A stretch of DNA of 41,200 nucleotides from DRQF01 sp964559135 (GCA_964559135.1 CAZLGG010000027.1:1-41200); one strand, 5' to 3'. Positions 25,501 to 36,000 are shown, counted from the first letter of the stretch. The notes: generated from the letters alone by a model not told the origin. Made by a program: numbers and translations.

Positions 25501-26078
25501 GGCGCCCCTCCCGGGTCTGAATAGATCTCGATCCCGTTCAGAAGCGGCCCTTCGACCGCCGGGATGTCCAGACCAGGCCCGGGCGACGCTTCGATGTCGA
25601 GGCGGTTGTCCGTCACCGTCACCCGTGTGGCGAAGACACCGCCGTATTGAACCTCCAAGAGATCGGCGAGATCGAGGTTCGTGAGGACCGGCACGCCCTC
25701 GATGGAGAGGTTGAGGAACCGTAATCCCACCCCCTGGTTGAGGATCTCGGCGAACAGGAGACGCACGATGTAGTCGCCGTTGGGGACCTCGAAGCGATAC
25801 GCCGTCCAGTCGGAGCGCGCTGTGTCGTAGACAGGCTTCCACGGGTTGTTGTCGCCCCCCAGGAGAAGGCCGCCGAACCCGCTGAGGGACGAGAGGCTCG
25901 TGCCGCCTACGAATCCGTTCGTGGTGCCCGGAGCGTAGGGGAGGTCGTCCTCGAACGTGACGCCCGGCTGGGGGGTGACGGCGAGAGCGCCGCAGTTGAC
26001 CCGGGTCAGAAGAGTTTGACTCGGCGCGAAGACGGACAACGCCGTCAGAACGGTGAGGAAGAGCAGTGGGCGTGGCAT
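22533..26078 (-). CDS. Secreted malectin / CotH kinase / lamin-tail protein
   Basis: This 1181-aa protein has a signal peptide (residues 1-20), then a malectin-like carbohydrate-binding domain (24-187; RVNCGA, WTAYRFEVPNGDYIVRLLFA). A fibronectin-like domain follows (196-285), then a CotH kinase domain (about 296-640) and a first lamin-tail domain (657-775, VWINEISAANQ). An Ig-like domain (803-900) and a second lamin-tail domain (908-1025, LRITEILASND) come next, then a C-terminal tail ending LSNAISGTVGQQGLVGPTNP. In the CotH part, RFRGVSARAISKKAWKVKF (336-354) carries the basic residues, and WPFDSDVNF (529-537) the metal-binding Asp532/Asp534. CotH of Bacillus phosphorylates spore-coat proteins. 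Kinase activity on exported proteins is therefore plausible here. GAGGAG precedes the start at 26078; the frame is open to 26276 without signal-like sequence. Confidence 0.88.
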   Translation of the reverse strand: MPRPLLFLTVLTALSVFAPSQTLLTRVNCGALAVTPQPGVTFEDDLPYAPGTTNGFVGGTSLSSLSGFGGLLLGGDNNPWKPVYDTARSDWTAYRFEVPNGDYIVRLLFAEILNQGVGLRFLNLSIEGVPVLTNLDLADLLEVQYGGVFATRVTVTDNRLDIEASPGPGLDIPAVEGPLLNGIEIYSDPGGAPAPLAPQGFQALSGYNRNILTWDWPTDPNIENFIVYRADAAAGPFVPVATIWNAPPRYFDDQAVLGTTHHYRITARNFDGVESPPSVTMTATASDPSASGLPVYEITIAPADLQFISRNIQLDPFTEVPATFTVNGVSHNAQVRFRGVSARAISKKAWKVKFAAGDTFMGRSELNLKSSFLDPSLLREPLAFSLHEDLQNPVANIGSVALVVNGEYLGVFQSVEQLEEEFLSRNGRSLNANVYKCRGNLSVATDPSLYPIVYEKKVSSAPGNADLVGLINFLDDPTAPDFERMLLDQVNVDKLLDYLVVVGYSGDLDSISNNYFLDHDLDLDRWEIWPFDSDVNFALVPAVANLSVVAGTSFGTPGFLNALRERVMAIDSLRWRFVEKLLAFVADHADPSILDPRIDALHQTIQAAAIADPFKQGWESSTVFSAQSPFIKGFIPTRNADAVAEAMSIQPPTQPTHVWINEISAANQTTFPDAAGDFEDWVELYNDSQSPIDVGGWFLTDDMAVPTKWQIPAGTMVPAQGYLIIFADNEPLEGPLHATFRLSSSGEELALFAADGTTVMDFAYWGPQFNSVSYGRRQDGDPFFRLLATQTPNAPNTDTGNLPPLVAGISHSPALPMSSDSATVTAIAEDADGIQDVMLFWRVDGGAFTSQPMTSTGGDAFASSIPPQGAGSLVEYYVQATDTLGAVTLNPKDAPLFLFSYIVTDPQPIGLRITEILASNDTVIADEAGGFDDYIEIHNETGQSIDLSGMFLTDDFAIPTKWPFPAGTILGADQYLLVWADNSPLDGPLHALFKLKASGEDVALFAADGVTLLDGFSFGQQMTDVALGPLPDTSSTLFRMQPSPAAPNLPLPGHTLEYNAEDVTQNVISLQALHALEIGYNFGTFISGAAPGQQGYIVFDFAPISQIMGTDGTLLVNPIPSMTQFFMTDAAGTGSWAATVPNLPSLVGITVYFQAFVTNSGLSNAISGTVGQQGLVGPTNP

Positions 26079-26453
26079 GGGCGGCTCCTCGAAGCCCTTC
26101 CCACGACGCGACCTCGGACGAGCTGACGTTGGGGGGGAGGGCTCGCATTCGATGCGCGGCAAAGGCCTGCGTGACCTTCGTCGCGGATAAGTTTCCAAGG
26201 GGATTCTACCCGTCAGACCCGTCTGGGGGAATAAAGATTCGCGGGGATGAAGGATTTGATGCTCCCGCGACACCAAATTGCATCCATGTCTCGACTTTCG
26301 GGGTCGGGGTCGCTAACCTCTGGACAGCGTACATCCCCCCCAGCTCGCGCCGGTCGGGATCACGGAATCATTCCTTGTCGCGAGGCGTGCCGTGGTCTCC
26401 TCGGACCGGTGGACCGCGCTGGGCGGGCCATGCCCAAGCCACGGAGATGCATG
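26079..26453. other. Divergent intergenic region
   Basis: These 375 bases separate the CotH gene (minus) from the ELWxTDGT gene (plus). A 12-bp palindrome, CAGACCCGTCTG at 26214-26225, is the only structured element seen and could be an operator or chance. No clear promoter pair, RNA gene or small reading frame was recognised. Confidence 0.35.
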
Positions 26454-28334
26454 ATGAGAATCCGATCCCCCCTCCCGACCATTTTGGCGATCCTCTGTCT
26501 GTTCGTCCTGCCCGCGCCCGCTCAGACGAGTGCCCTCGCGGACATCCAAGTCGGGAACGCCGGCTCGAATCCGGCCCACTTCGTCGAGTTCGGCGGTTTC
26601 GTCTACTTCGCGGCCGACGATCCCATGCTGGGTCGCGAGCTGTTTCGGACCGACGGGACTTCCGCCAATACAGCGCTGTTCATGGACCTGAATCCTGGCT
26701 CGGCCGGCTCGAATCCCTCCGAACTGGCCGTCGTGAACGGGGAGCTCTATTTTCAGGCGGACGACGGCGTCAACGGCGCCGAGCTCTGGAAGACCGACGG
26801 AACGCCAGCGGGCACCGTGCTCGTGGATGACATCCGGGCTGGGGTCCTTGGCTCCTCGCCCCGTTTCATGACGGGATTCAACGGCAACGTCTACTTCCAG
26901 GCGGACGACGGAGCCAACGGTCGAGAGCTGTGGATGACGGACGGCACCGCGGCGGGCACCGGGCTCGTCATGGACATCAACCCGGGCTCCCTACCGATCT
27001 TCGGGCCCAATAGCTCGAATCCGTCCAACCTCACGGCGCCCGGCTCTTTGCTCTACTTCACCGCCGACGACGGAGCGAACGGGGTCGAACTCTGGGCGCA
27101 CGACGGTTTCAGCACGTTCCTCGTCCTCGATATCTTCCCCGGCACGGGGCCTCCGTTCGGGAACGCCAACAGCTCGTTCCCCAGCAATCTGATCGATTTC
27201 GGCGGTTTTCTCATGTTCGCCGCGACGGACGGGGTGTTCGGCACGGAGCTGTGGACCAGCGATGGATCGTCCTTCGGGACGTTTGCCGTGGCGGACATCA
27301 ATGCCGCGGGCTCCTCGTTTCCCGCTGAGCTGACCCTGCTCGGCGGGCAACTCCTTTTCGCCGCCGACGACGGAACGAATGGTCGCGAGCTGTGGAGTCT
27401 CGCCAACCCCTTTGCCTTTCCGAGCCTCCTCGCCGATGTGAATCCGGGGCAGAATGCGTCCAACCCGACGGAGTTGACGGTGTCGGCGGGCAGTCTTTTT
27501 TTCGCGGCGGACGACGGGGCCAACGGATCGGAACTCTGGAAGAGCGACGGGACGGCTCTCGGCACCCAACTCGTGGCGGATATCGCGGGAGGCTCCGCGT
27601 CCTCGTCCCCGGGAAGCATCACCCCCTTGGCGGGGGGACCGAACATCGTCTTCGTGGCGGACGACGGGCCTCACGGCGCCGAGATCTGGACGAGCGATGG
27701 GACCACCGCGGGGACCCTCCTCATCGTCGACATCGACCCCTGCGTCCCATCGTCCAACCCCGGCGCGCTGACGTCTTTGGGAACGGTCATCGTCTTCCAG
27801 GCATCCGCCCCTGGGCTCGGCTCCGAGCCGTGGGTCACCGATGGCAATCCCGTGCCCCCTCTGGGGACTGGACAGGCGCCTCAACCCGGCATGGCGGTGA
27901 TGGATCTCGATGGGGCTCTCGAGCCCGGTGGCGCTCCCGTCTGCTCGAATCTGCCGGGGCCGTATTCCGCACAATCCGCGGTCGGCGGCTTGGCGTCCCT
28001 CCATTTTTCGGGTGCGGCCGGTCAGCCGATCATCCTCATGTCCGGGGCCATCAATCCGGGCGCGGCCACATTCCCCAATATCGGGCAACTGGACATCGGG
28101 TCGGGCTTCGACCCTTTCACGGGAGTCTTGTCCGGAATCACGATCGTCGCCTCCGGGCTGGATGCGGGTCTTTTGAACCAGATCTTCGTCACCAGCGCCG
28201 CGGGCGTCGTGGACCTGCAATTCACGACTCCGGCCAGCCTGTCGGGACAGCAGATTGGGCTCCAAGCCTTCATGTTCAACGGGGGCCCCACCGTGGTCAG
28301 CCTCTCCAACGCCATCGCTTGGACGATCCTCTGA
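26454..28334 (+). CDS. Secreted ELWxTDGT-repeat protein with nine units
   Basis: The 626-aa protein begins with a signal peptide (MRIRSPLPTILAILCLFVLP, cleavage near PAQT). It then has about nine tandem units of roughly 47-50 residues: each unit has a loop (A)DDGxxGxELW, then a TDGTxxGT turn, a VxDIxPG strand and a SSxPxxLT strand. Clear unit cores are ELFRTDGT, ELWKTDGT, ELWMTDGT, ELWAHDG, ELWTSDGS, ELWSLAN, ELWKSDGT, EIWTSDGT and EPWVTDGN. The repeats probably form a beta propeller or a stack of blades. The last 150 residues are a different beta domain ending QIGLQAFMFNGGPTVVSLSN, then AIAWTIL. Start 26454 is preferred over 26451 because it is better spaced from GGAG. Function is unknown; a surface binding role is inferred. 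Confidence 0.85.
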   Translation: MRIRSPLPTILAILCLFVLPAPAQTSALADIQVGNAGSNPAHFVEFGGFVYFAADDPMLGRELFRTDGTSANTALFMDLNPGSAGSNPSELAVVNGELYFQADDGVNGAELWKTDGTPAGTVLVDDIRAGVLGSSPRFMTGFNGNVYFQADDGANGRELWMTDGTAAGTGLVMDINPGSLPIFGPNSSNPSNLTAPGSLLYFTADDGANGVELWAHDGFSTFLVLDIFPGTGPPFGNANSSFPSNLIDFGGFLMFAATDGVFGTELWTSDGSSFGTFAVADINAAGSSFPAELTLLGGQLLFAADDGTNGRELWSLANPFAFPSLLADVNPGQNASNPTELTVSAGSLFFAADDGANGSELWKSDGTALGTQLVADIAGGSASSSPGSITPLAGGPNIVFVADDGPHGAEIWTSDGTTAGTLLIVDIDPCVPSSNPGALTSLGTVIVFQASAPGLGSEPWVTDGNPVPPLGTGQAPQPGMAVMDLDGALEPGGAPVCSNLPGPYSAQSAVGGLASLHFSGAAGQPIILMSGAINPGAATFPNIGQLDIGSGFDPFTGVLSGITIVASGLDAGLLNQIFVTSAAGVVDLQFTTPASLSGQQIGLQAFMFNGGPTVVSLSNAIAWTIL

Positions 28335-28368
28335 AGAGTTTTGAATAGCCAAGCCCTGGGGGGCGGTG

Positions 28369-28374
28369 TATACT
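28369..28374 (+). promoter_or_regulatory. Candidate -10 box for the 28414 gene
   Basis: TATACT, preceded directly by TG in GGTGTATACT, lies 39 bases before the ATG at 28414. The best -35-like hexamer, TTGAAT at 28341-28346, is 22 bases away, too far for a normal sigma-70 promoter. Confidence 0.4.
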
Positions 28375-28413
28375 CACAGCCCAGTATCCGCCCCCCGAAA
28401 ATCGGAGCTTGCC

Positions 28414-29943
28414 ATGACCCCCACGCCATCGCGGACTTTGGCCGCGTTGCTGTTCTTTGCTCTTCCCGGTCTCGCCCAGGATTCCCGAGACCCTGGCGTC
28501 GAGAGAGGATCGGCCCTCGTCTTGACCGTTCAGGCGGCGGAAACCGGCGAGATCGTTCCGTGGGCTCAGGGTTGGTTCCTCGACCTGGATGTCTGGCATC
28601 GATTTGGCCGATTCACGCCCGAACCCAACCGCCCTTGGAATCTCGAGATCCTCTTCCGCCGGTTCGGTCATCCCCTCCGCGCGGACAAATCGGGGCGGAT
28701 GACGTTGCCCCACTTCACCCGGCGTGGTCTCGTGGCCGGCGTGGACGGGAAGCGATGGGGACTCGCGCTGGTGGACGCGAAGATGGAGTTCCCGCCCGTT
28801 CTCGAGTTGGCGCCGCCGTCCATCGTTCGCTGCCGGGTCGTCGATCCCCAAGGACGACGCCTGCGAGGATTCCCCGTTCAGCTCATTCATGAGACATCCG
28901 CGCCTCTTCCTCCTTGGGCCGTGTGGCAAAGCCTCACGCTGGGCGAGGAAGGGGAGGCGGTGTTCGATCGTATTCCCCCTCCAGAGATGTTGATCGCGTT
29001 GCTCGATGCCGACGCGGGAGAGGTGGGGGCGGCCGTCACGGCCCAAGTCCCCGGAGTGTTCGCGGAGCCCGTTTGGACTCCTGTCACGCCCTCTCTCGCG
29101 GGTAGGCACGTCACCGTTTTGAGGGTCCCGGAGATGGCCCAGATCATGGTCGATCTGCGCAAGACGGACGGAACCCCCTACACGGGCATGTCCCGCATTT
29201 GGCTCGAGGATGAAGGCCGTCGCTGGCCCACGCCCGGGTATCTCACGATGACGGGGCGGATGCTCTTTCCCGTCCCCGCCGACGGCCGTTGGTTGACCGT
29301 CCACGCCGAAACCGTGGACTACGTGATGGAACCCGTCTGGAGCCTCATTCGGCTCCCCGACCGAGCCGGCACGCGGCGAGGCGTCACACTCTTCTTCGAT
29401 CTGAAGCAGACGCTGATCACCGGGAGTCTTCGGAACACGCGGGGCGATCCCGTGGCTTTCCGCCCCATGGAGGCAGTTTTTCGTGGAGAAGGAGACGACG
29501 GCCCCATCGAGGTGGTGGAGAGACGATTCCGCTTGGACCGCAAGGGGCGATTTCGTCTCGCCGTTCCGCCGATCGCCACGGGCATCGGCAATCTCGAGGT
29601 CGTCCTGAGGCCCATCGATGTCTGGAGGAATCACCGCGACGAAGCCAGGATTCGCACGGGACTCATTTGGCCGACCGAGACACTCGCTCTCGGTTCCGTG
29701 GCCATGACGGAGCGTCCGGTGGCGGCCGAAGGCCGTGTCGGTGATGTCGCTGGGCGGCCTCTCTCCGGCGTCCTGGTCGTCCTCGTGGGGCAGAATCCGG
29801 AGGGTGAGGAGGTTCTCGCCGTGACCTGCTCCGACAGGTGGGGGCGCTTTGTCCTTCGAACGAGTCGTTTGGACGGCCGCACGACCGTGCATCTCGTCGG
29901 GGCTCCGGACGCGAGGATTCTCCCGGTCTCCGACAGCCGCTGA
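28414..29943 (+). CDS. Secreted carboxypeptidase-regulatory-like domain protein
   Basis: The 509-aa product has a signal peptide (hydrophobic residues 8-21, ending GLAQ) and GGAG before the ATG. It is made of several Ig-like beta sandwiches. The segments IVRCRVVDPQGRRLRGFPVQ (about 127-146), ITGSLRNTRGDPVAFRPMEA and AAEGRVGDVAGRPLSGVLVV (near the C-terminus) follow the pattern of carboxypeptidase regulatory-like (CarboxypepD_reg) domains, where a G-x-V-x-D-x-x-G-x-P-L turn starts each unit. It lacks the C-terminal tail found on its neighbours. It lies between the two ELWxTDGT genes but has its own promoter candidate, so an operon is not certain. No catalytic motif is visible; a structural or binding role in the envelope is likely. 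Confidence 0.7.
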   Translation: MTPTPSRTLAALLFFALPGLAQDSRDPGVERGSALVLTVQAAETGEIVPWAQGWFLDLDVWHRFGRFTPEPNRPWNLEILFRRFGHPLRADKSGRMTLPHFTRRGLVAGVDGKRWGLALVDAKMEFPPVLELAPPSIVRCRVVDPQGRRLRGFPVQLIHETSAPLPPWAVWQSLTLGEEGEAVFDRIPPPEMLIALLDADAGEVGAAVTAQVPGVFAEPVWTPVTPSLAGRHVTVLRVPEMAQIMVDLRKTDGTPYTGMSRIWLEDEGRRWPTPGYLTMTGRMLFPVPADGRWLTVHAETVDYVMEPVWSLIRLPDRAGTRRGVTLFFDLKQTLITGSLRNTRGDPVAFRPMEAVFRGEGDDGPIEVVERRFRLDRKGRFRLAVPPIATGIGNLEVVLRPIDVWRNHRDEARIRTGLIWPTETLALGSVAMTERPVAAEGRVGDVAGRPLSGVLVVLVGQNPEGEEVLAVTCSDRWGRFVLRTSRLDGRTTVHLVGAPDARILPVSDSR

Positions 29944-30053
29944 GAGATTTTCAATTTATCTCGCGCTCGTTCCGTTCGTCGGTTCGGGCGCGCACTGCCA
30001 CTGCCGAGACATGCCATGAACAAGACAACCCCGCCATCAAGGATCGCTCTGAC

Positions 30054-33000
30054 GTGCTCGTGATCTTCGGATTGTGCTGGGCACTTGCGTTCATCGTCCC
30101 CGTGCATGCTCAGAATCCCACGGTCCCACTTCAGGACCTCTTCACGGGAGCGAGCACCCCCAGTTCGTTTCCCGCCGAATTCCAGTCCGTCGGAGGGCTC
30201 GTTTTTCTTCGCGCGGCCAGCTCAGGAGACGGCGTGGAACTTCGCGTGGGTGACCCCACGGGTCTCCAACTCGTTCGCGATATCGCTCCCGGCCTCGTGG
30301 GGGCGGGCGTCACGGACTTGACGCCGATGAACGGTCTTCTTTTTTTTCGCGCCGCCGAGGAGGACCACGGTGCGGAAGTCTGGCGGAGCGATGGAACCAC
30401 GGCGGGAACGTTTCTCTTGAAGGACATCGTTCTCGGTTCCGGAGGGAGCAGCCCCGGCGACCTCGTTGTCTCGGGCGGTCGACTCTTCTTCCGAGCGGAT
30501 GACGGTGTCGTCGGAGAAGAGCTCTGGGTGAGCGACGGGACTTCAACCGGGACCACGTTGCTCGGCGATCTCTTCCCCGGTCCGCAGGGCAGCAACCCCA
30601 GGGATCTGACGCCCTTCGCCGGAGGCATCCTCTTTTCCGCCGACGACGGCACGAATGGAAGGGAACTTTGGTTCTCGGACGGCCTCACGGTGAATCTCGT
30701 GGCCGATATCGCTTCCGGTCCGTCGTCGTCCGCGCCGCTCGGTTTCGTCGTCGTCGGTAACGAGGCCTTCTTCACCGCGGACGATGGGGTTCAAGGACCG
30801 GAACTTTGGCGGAGCGACGGCACGTCCGCCGGGACGGCTCTTGCGGCCGACGTGTTTCCAGGGCCGTCGGGGAGTTTTCCCGGTTCACTCGCTGTGCTGG
30901 GTTCGAGCCTCCTTTTCGAGGCGACGGACGGCGTCACCGGATTCGAGCTTTGGCGCTACGACCTCGTGACCGGGCAGGCGGCCCTCCTCAAGGACATCCT
31001 CCCCGGCATGGCGGGGAGCTTCCCCGGAGAACTGACTCCTTCCGGGGGTGTGGTCTTCTTCGTCGCCGCCGACGGCGTCGCTGGCTCCGAACTGTGGATG
31101 ACCGACGGCACGTCGGCCGGCACGCAGCTCGTCGCCGACATCAATCCGGGCTCCTCGTCCGCCGCACCGGCGGATCTCACCGACCTCGGTGGATTGCTCG
31201 TCTTTTCCGCCAGCGACGGCGTTCATGGACAGGAACTTTGGGCCAGCGATGGAACTTCGGTGGGCACCGTGCTCGTTGCGGACATTCGCCCGGGCACCGA
31301 CGGTTCGCAACCGAGCGGACTGGCCGTGTGCGATGGCCTCCTGTGGTTCTCCGCCGATGACGGCGTCGATGGCCGGGAACCGTGGGTGAGCGACGGGACG
31401 AGCGGCGGGACCCACTTGGTCCAGGACGTCTTCGCCGGGGGTTCCTCCAATCCCACGGAATTGACTGCCGTGGGTGGCCAACTCTTCTTCCAAGCTCTCG
31501 AGGACATGACGGGCATCGAGTTGTGGCGAACGGACGGGACGCCCTCGGGCACTCAGCTCGTCAGCGATCTTCGTCCAGGATTCCTCGGCAGTGGGCCGAC
31601 CGAACTCCATGGCCTCGGTGGATCGCTCGTTTTCTCTGCTTTCACGGATTCCCTCGGCGTGGAGCCCTGGATCAGCGACGGAACGACCGCGGGCACGGTG
31701 CCTCTGGTCGATCTGAACCCCGGAACCGGAGGAAGTTTTCCCCGCTTCTTCACGGCGTTCAACGGTGGGCTGGCGTTCCAGGCGACGGACGGCGTGACCG
31801 GACCCGAGCTTTGGTTCACCGACGGCACGGCCTCCGGCACGACACTGGTGCGAGACATCAATCCCGGCGGGGCGGGCGGAAATCCAAGAGGCTTCGTCGC
31901 CGTCGGATCGCAGCTGTTCTTCTCCGCGACCGAACTGCTCTTTGGTGAAGAGCTCTGGGTCTCCGACGGGACGGCCTCGGGGACGGTGCGCGTGGCGGAC
32001 ATCCGTGCCGGTTTTTCGGGCTCGTCTCCCTCCGCCGGTGTGGATTTGAATGGAGTCTTCGCGTTTACCGCGGACGATGGCGTGAACGGGAGAGAACTCT
32101 GGATCTCCAACGGGACGACGGGGGGGACCTCTCTTTTGCTCGACATCCGACCTGGGCCGCTCGGATCGGACCCCCAGGATCTGACCGTTTCAGGAGGTCT
32201 GCTCTATTTCAGCGCGGACGACGGGACCCATGGTCGAGAACTCTGGGTGAGCGACGGAACGGCGGGAGGCACGCTCTTGCTCGGAGACTTGCGCTCGGGT
32301 CCCCTTGGGAGCGAACCGCAAGAGCTGTTTCCGTTCGGAAACGGTCTCGTTTTCAGCGCTCGCGAAGATACGGCGGGCCGAGAGTTGTGGACGAGCGACG
32401 GCACGCCCTCGGGGACGGCCCTCTTTCGGGATCTCCTCCCGGGCCCGGAGAGTTCCTCGCCCAGTGACTTCGCATCCATCGGCGGAGGGAGCGTTCTTTT
32501 GTTCGCGGCCGGCGACCCCGATCATGGCCGCGAAATGTGGCACAGCGACGGCACGGCGGCGAACACGCGGCGCTTGGCGGACATCGCACCGGGGCCGGCG
32601 AGCTCATCGCCGGCATCCTTTGTCGAGGTAGGGGGCACGATCGTCTTCGTCGCCGACGACGACGTGATCGGACGGGAACCGAGAGCCCTGGCCGCGGTCG
32701 ATGCCACCTGTTTCCCCTCCGCGCCGCCCGTACCCACGGTGGATCCCCTGCCGGTGGTCATGGGCGAATGCCCCTTGACGGTCGGGATGGCGCCGACGGC
32801 CATGGACTCTTGCGGGCAGCAGATCGAGGGCACGACGGGCGACCCGCTCGTGTTCTCGACGCCCGGCTCCCACACGATCACCTGGACCTACTTCGACGGC
32901 ATCCAGACGACCCAGCAGGTGCAGACCGTTCAGGTCGTCGACACACTGGCGCCCCAGCCCGTGGTCGCCCCTCTGCCCGCATTGACGGTGGAGTGCCCGT

Positions 33001-36000
33001 TCACGGCGACGCCTCCCCAGGCCACGGACGGTTGCACCGGCCTCATCACGGCGACCACGACGGATCCGGTGGCGTTCACGGCCACGGGCGTCTTCACCAT
33101 CACGTGGACCTACTTCGATGGCTTCAACACGACGCAACAGGTGCAGACCGTTCAGGTGCAAGACACGACGCCCCCGGTCCCGGATGTCAGTCTCCTCCCC
33201 GTACTCAATGGGGAATGTCCCTTCACGGTCACGACGGTTCCCACCGCGACGGATGCCTGCGTCGGCGCGGTTCTCGGAACGACGCTCAGTCCGTTGAGCT
33301 ATTCCCAGGCCGGCACGTTTCTCATCCAGTGGCAGTATTCCGACGGATTCAACGTCTCGAGTCAGTCGCAGATCGTGGTCGTCGCCGACACGACACTCCC
33401 CGTGATCTCCTGCCCCGCCGCGATGACCGTCGTGAATGATCCGGGAGTCTGCGGCGCCGCCGTGACCTTCGCGACACCCGCGGCCTCCGACACCTGCGGT
33501 GCGGCTCCGACGGTGACGCAGACGGGAGGTCCGGTTTCCGGTTCCGTGTTTCCGGTGGGCACGACCACCGTGAGTTTCACGGCCACGGATGAGGTCGGCA
33601 ACGCTGCGAATTGCAGTTTCACGGTGACGGTGATGGACTCGGAGAACCCCGCCGTCGTCTGCCCGCCCAACATGACGGTTCCCGCCGATCCGGGAGTCTG
33701 CGGCGCCACCGTCACCTTCCCCTCGCCCACGGTGAGCGACAACTGTCCCGGCGTCGGCGTGAACCTGACCGCGGGTCTCCCCTCGGGAAGCTTCTTCCCC
33801 TTGGGAACCACCACCCAGACCTTCACGGCCCTCGATGCGGCCGGCAACACGGCCACGTGTTCCTTCACCGTGACCGTCGAGGACACCGAGGACCCCGCGA
33901 TCGTCTGTCCTCAATCCATCAGCGTCACGTCCGATGCCGGGCAGTGCGGCGCGGTCGTGAATTACGTCGGGCCCGTGGGCTCCGACAATTGTCCGGGACC
34001 TGCGACGCAGCAGATCTCCGGTCTCGGAAGCGGGGCCCTCTTTCCGGTCGGCGTCACCACGGAAGTCTGGGAGGTCGCCGACGCCGCCGGCAACGTCGCC
34101 TCGTGCAGCTTCACGGTCACCGTGACCGACGCCGAGGCGCCGGTCATCACGGGATGTCCGGCCGACATCACGGTGGCGAACGACCCCGGCCTCTGCACGG
34201 CCGCGGTGAGCTGGACGGCCCCCGCCGCCTCCGACAACTGCCCCGGCGTGACCCTCGCGGGGGACCACGCGCCGGGAGAAGACTTTCCCGTGGGCGTCAC
34301 CACCGTCACGTATTCCGCGTCCGATGCGTCGGGCAACACCGCGGTGTGCGGCTTCACCGTCACGGTGCAAGATGTCGAGGCCCCCACCCTTGGGTCCTGT
34401 CCCGCCGACGTGACCGTCACCCTTGCCCCGGGCGAGTGTCAGGGGGTGGCCACGTGGACTCCACCCGTTCTGCTCGGCGACAATTGCCCCGGCGCCGTTT
34501 TGAACTCGACCCATGTGCCGGGGGAGGTTTTCTCGTTGGGAACGACGCCCGTCAGCTACGTCGCCGTGGACGCTCAGGGCAACACGACGAACTGTGCCTT
34601 CAATGTCACGATGGTCGGTGATTTCGAGGCACCCATCGATCTGGGCCTTCTCGGTGCGGGCTCGTCGGCGCCCGCCGGCCCCACGGACCTCCTGACCGCG
34701 GACCTGGGGTCGGCGCCGGGAATGCTGCTGCCGGACGGACATCTGGATGTCGCGGTCCTGAACGCGGCGAATCTCGAGTTGGCGATCTTTTTCAACGACG
34801 GCTCGGGAGCGTTGCAAGCGCCTCCGATGGTGGTGAGTTTGGCGTCCCTGGGCGCGGAACCGCGGGCGTTCGTCGTCGGCGACTTCGACGGCGTCGGCGG
34901 GGCGGACTTCGCCATCGCTTTTCGGAGTTCCGATGTCGTGGGCATGCTCATGAACGACGGGGTGACCTGGACGTCAGGGGGTCAGATCCCGCTCTTCGGC
35001 GCCGCGCAGTCCGGCGGGCTGGGACGCCGCCCCGTAGCGTTGGCCGCGGGAAACCTGGACGGGAGCGGCGTGGACGATTTGGTCGTCGCCATGGAGGGGC
35101 AGGCTTCGGGACTCGGGCAGGGGGTTGCCGTGATCAGCAATCTCACCGTCATCAGTCCACTCACGGTGAACGGGGGATTCCGCCGGCCACGCGGCGTCGT
35201 CCTTTTCGACCGGGCGGGAGCGGCGCAACCGGATCTGGCGGTCATCGAGGAAGCGGCCGGGTTCTCCACGCGCAACCTTCTGCTCTACGAGGCGGACGGC
35301 ACCGGGGGATTCACCGAGGCGGCGAGCCATCTGGACCTGCCCGCGAATCCGCAGCAGCTCGTGGCGGCGGACCTCGACGGACTCGGATTGCGAGACGATT
35401 TGGCGGTCCTCTCGGTGGATCACGACGGCGGTACCCTGGACTCCGTCGTGACCCTGTTCCAGCGCAACGGAGGGGGGGCGTTGTCGGCCTCGAGTTTCTT
35501 GCCCGCGGTCTCCCGGGGCATCCTCAGCGACGGGTTCTGCCTCGCCGCGGGGGACCTGCGGGGTGACACGTTGCCGTTGGGGCTGCATCCGGCCGTCGAC
35601 CTGGTGACGGGAAGCGGGGCGGCCCCGGGATGGGAGTGGGCGGGCGCCTTCGACCCGAACGCCCAGGACTTTCAATTTTCCGGCTCGTGTCCGAGTTCAG
35701 GAAGCGTCGCACGGGTGACCCTGGGTGACGTGAATGGGGATGGTCTGGACGACGTGGTGACGGTGGATGACGTCGGTGACGTGTTGCGCGTCTGGTATTC
35801 CGTCGATCGCCCTCTTGCCGACGTGTTCGGTGTGGGGTGCCTGGGGAGTCAGGGCACACCTCAGATTTCAGCGCCTATCCTGCCGAGCCTCGGGACTTCG
35901 GTCCAGGTCGATCTCGGCGGGGCCCTCGGGGGGGCGGTCGCCGTCCTGGGGGTCTCCAGCTCCCTCGTGCCCTCGGGCGTGCCCCCCTGTCTGACCTATC

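Noticed and set aside
32604..34817. 737-aa minus-strand frame opposite the HYR domains, and similar long shadows at 18307-19578 and 19660-20937
   Set aside because: Arg/Gly/His-rich composition typical of the antisense of Val/Thr/Asp-rich GC-rich genes; no domain or signal sequence.
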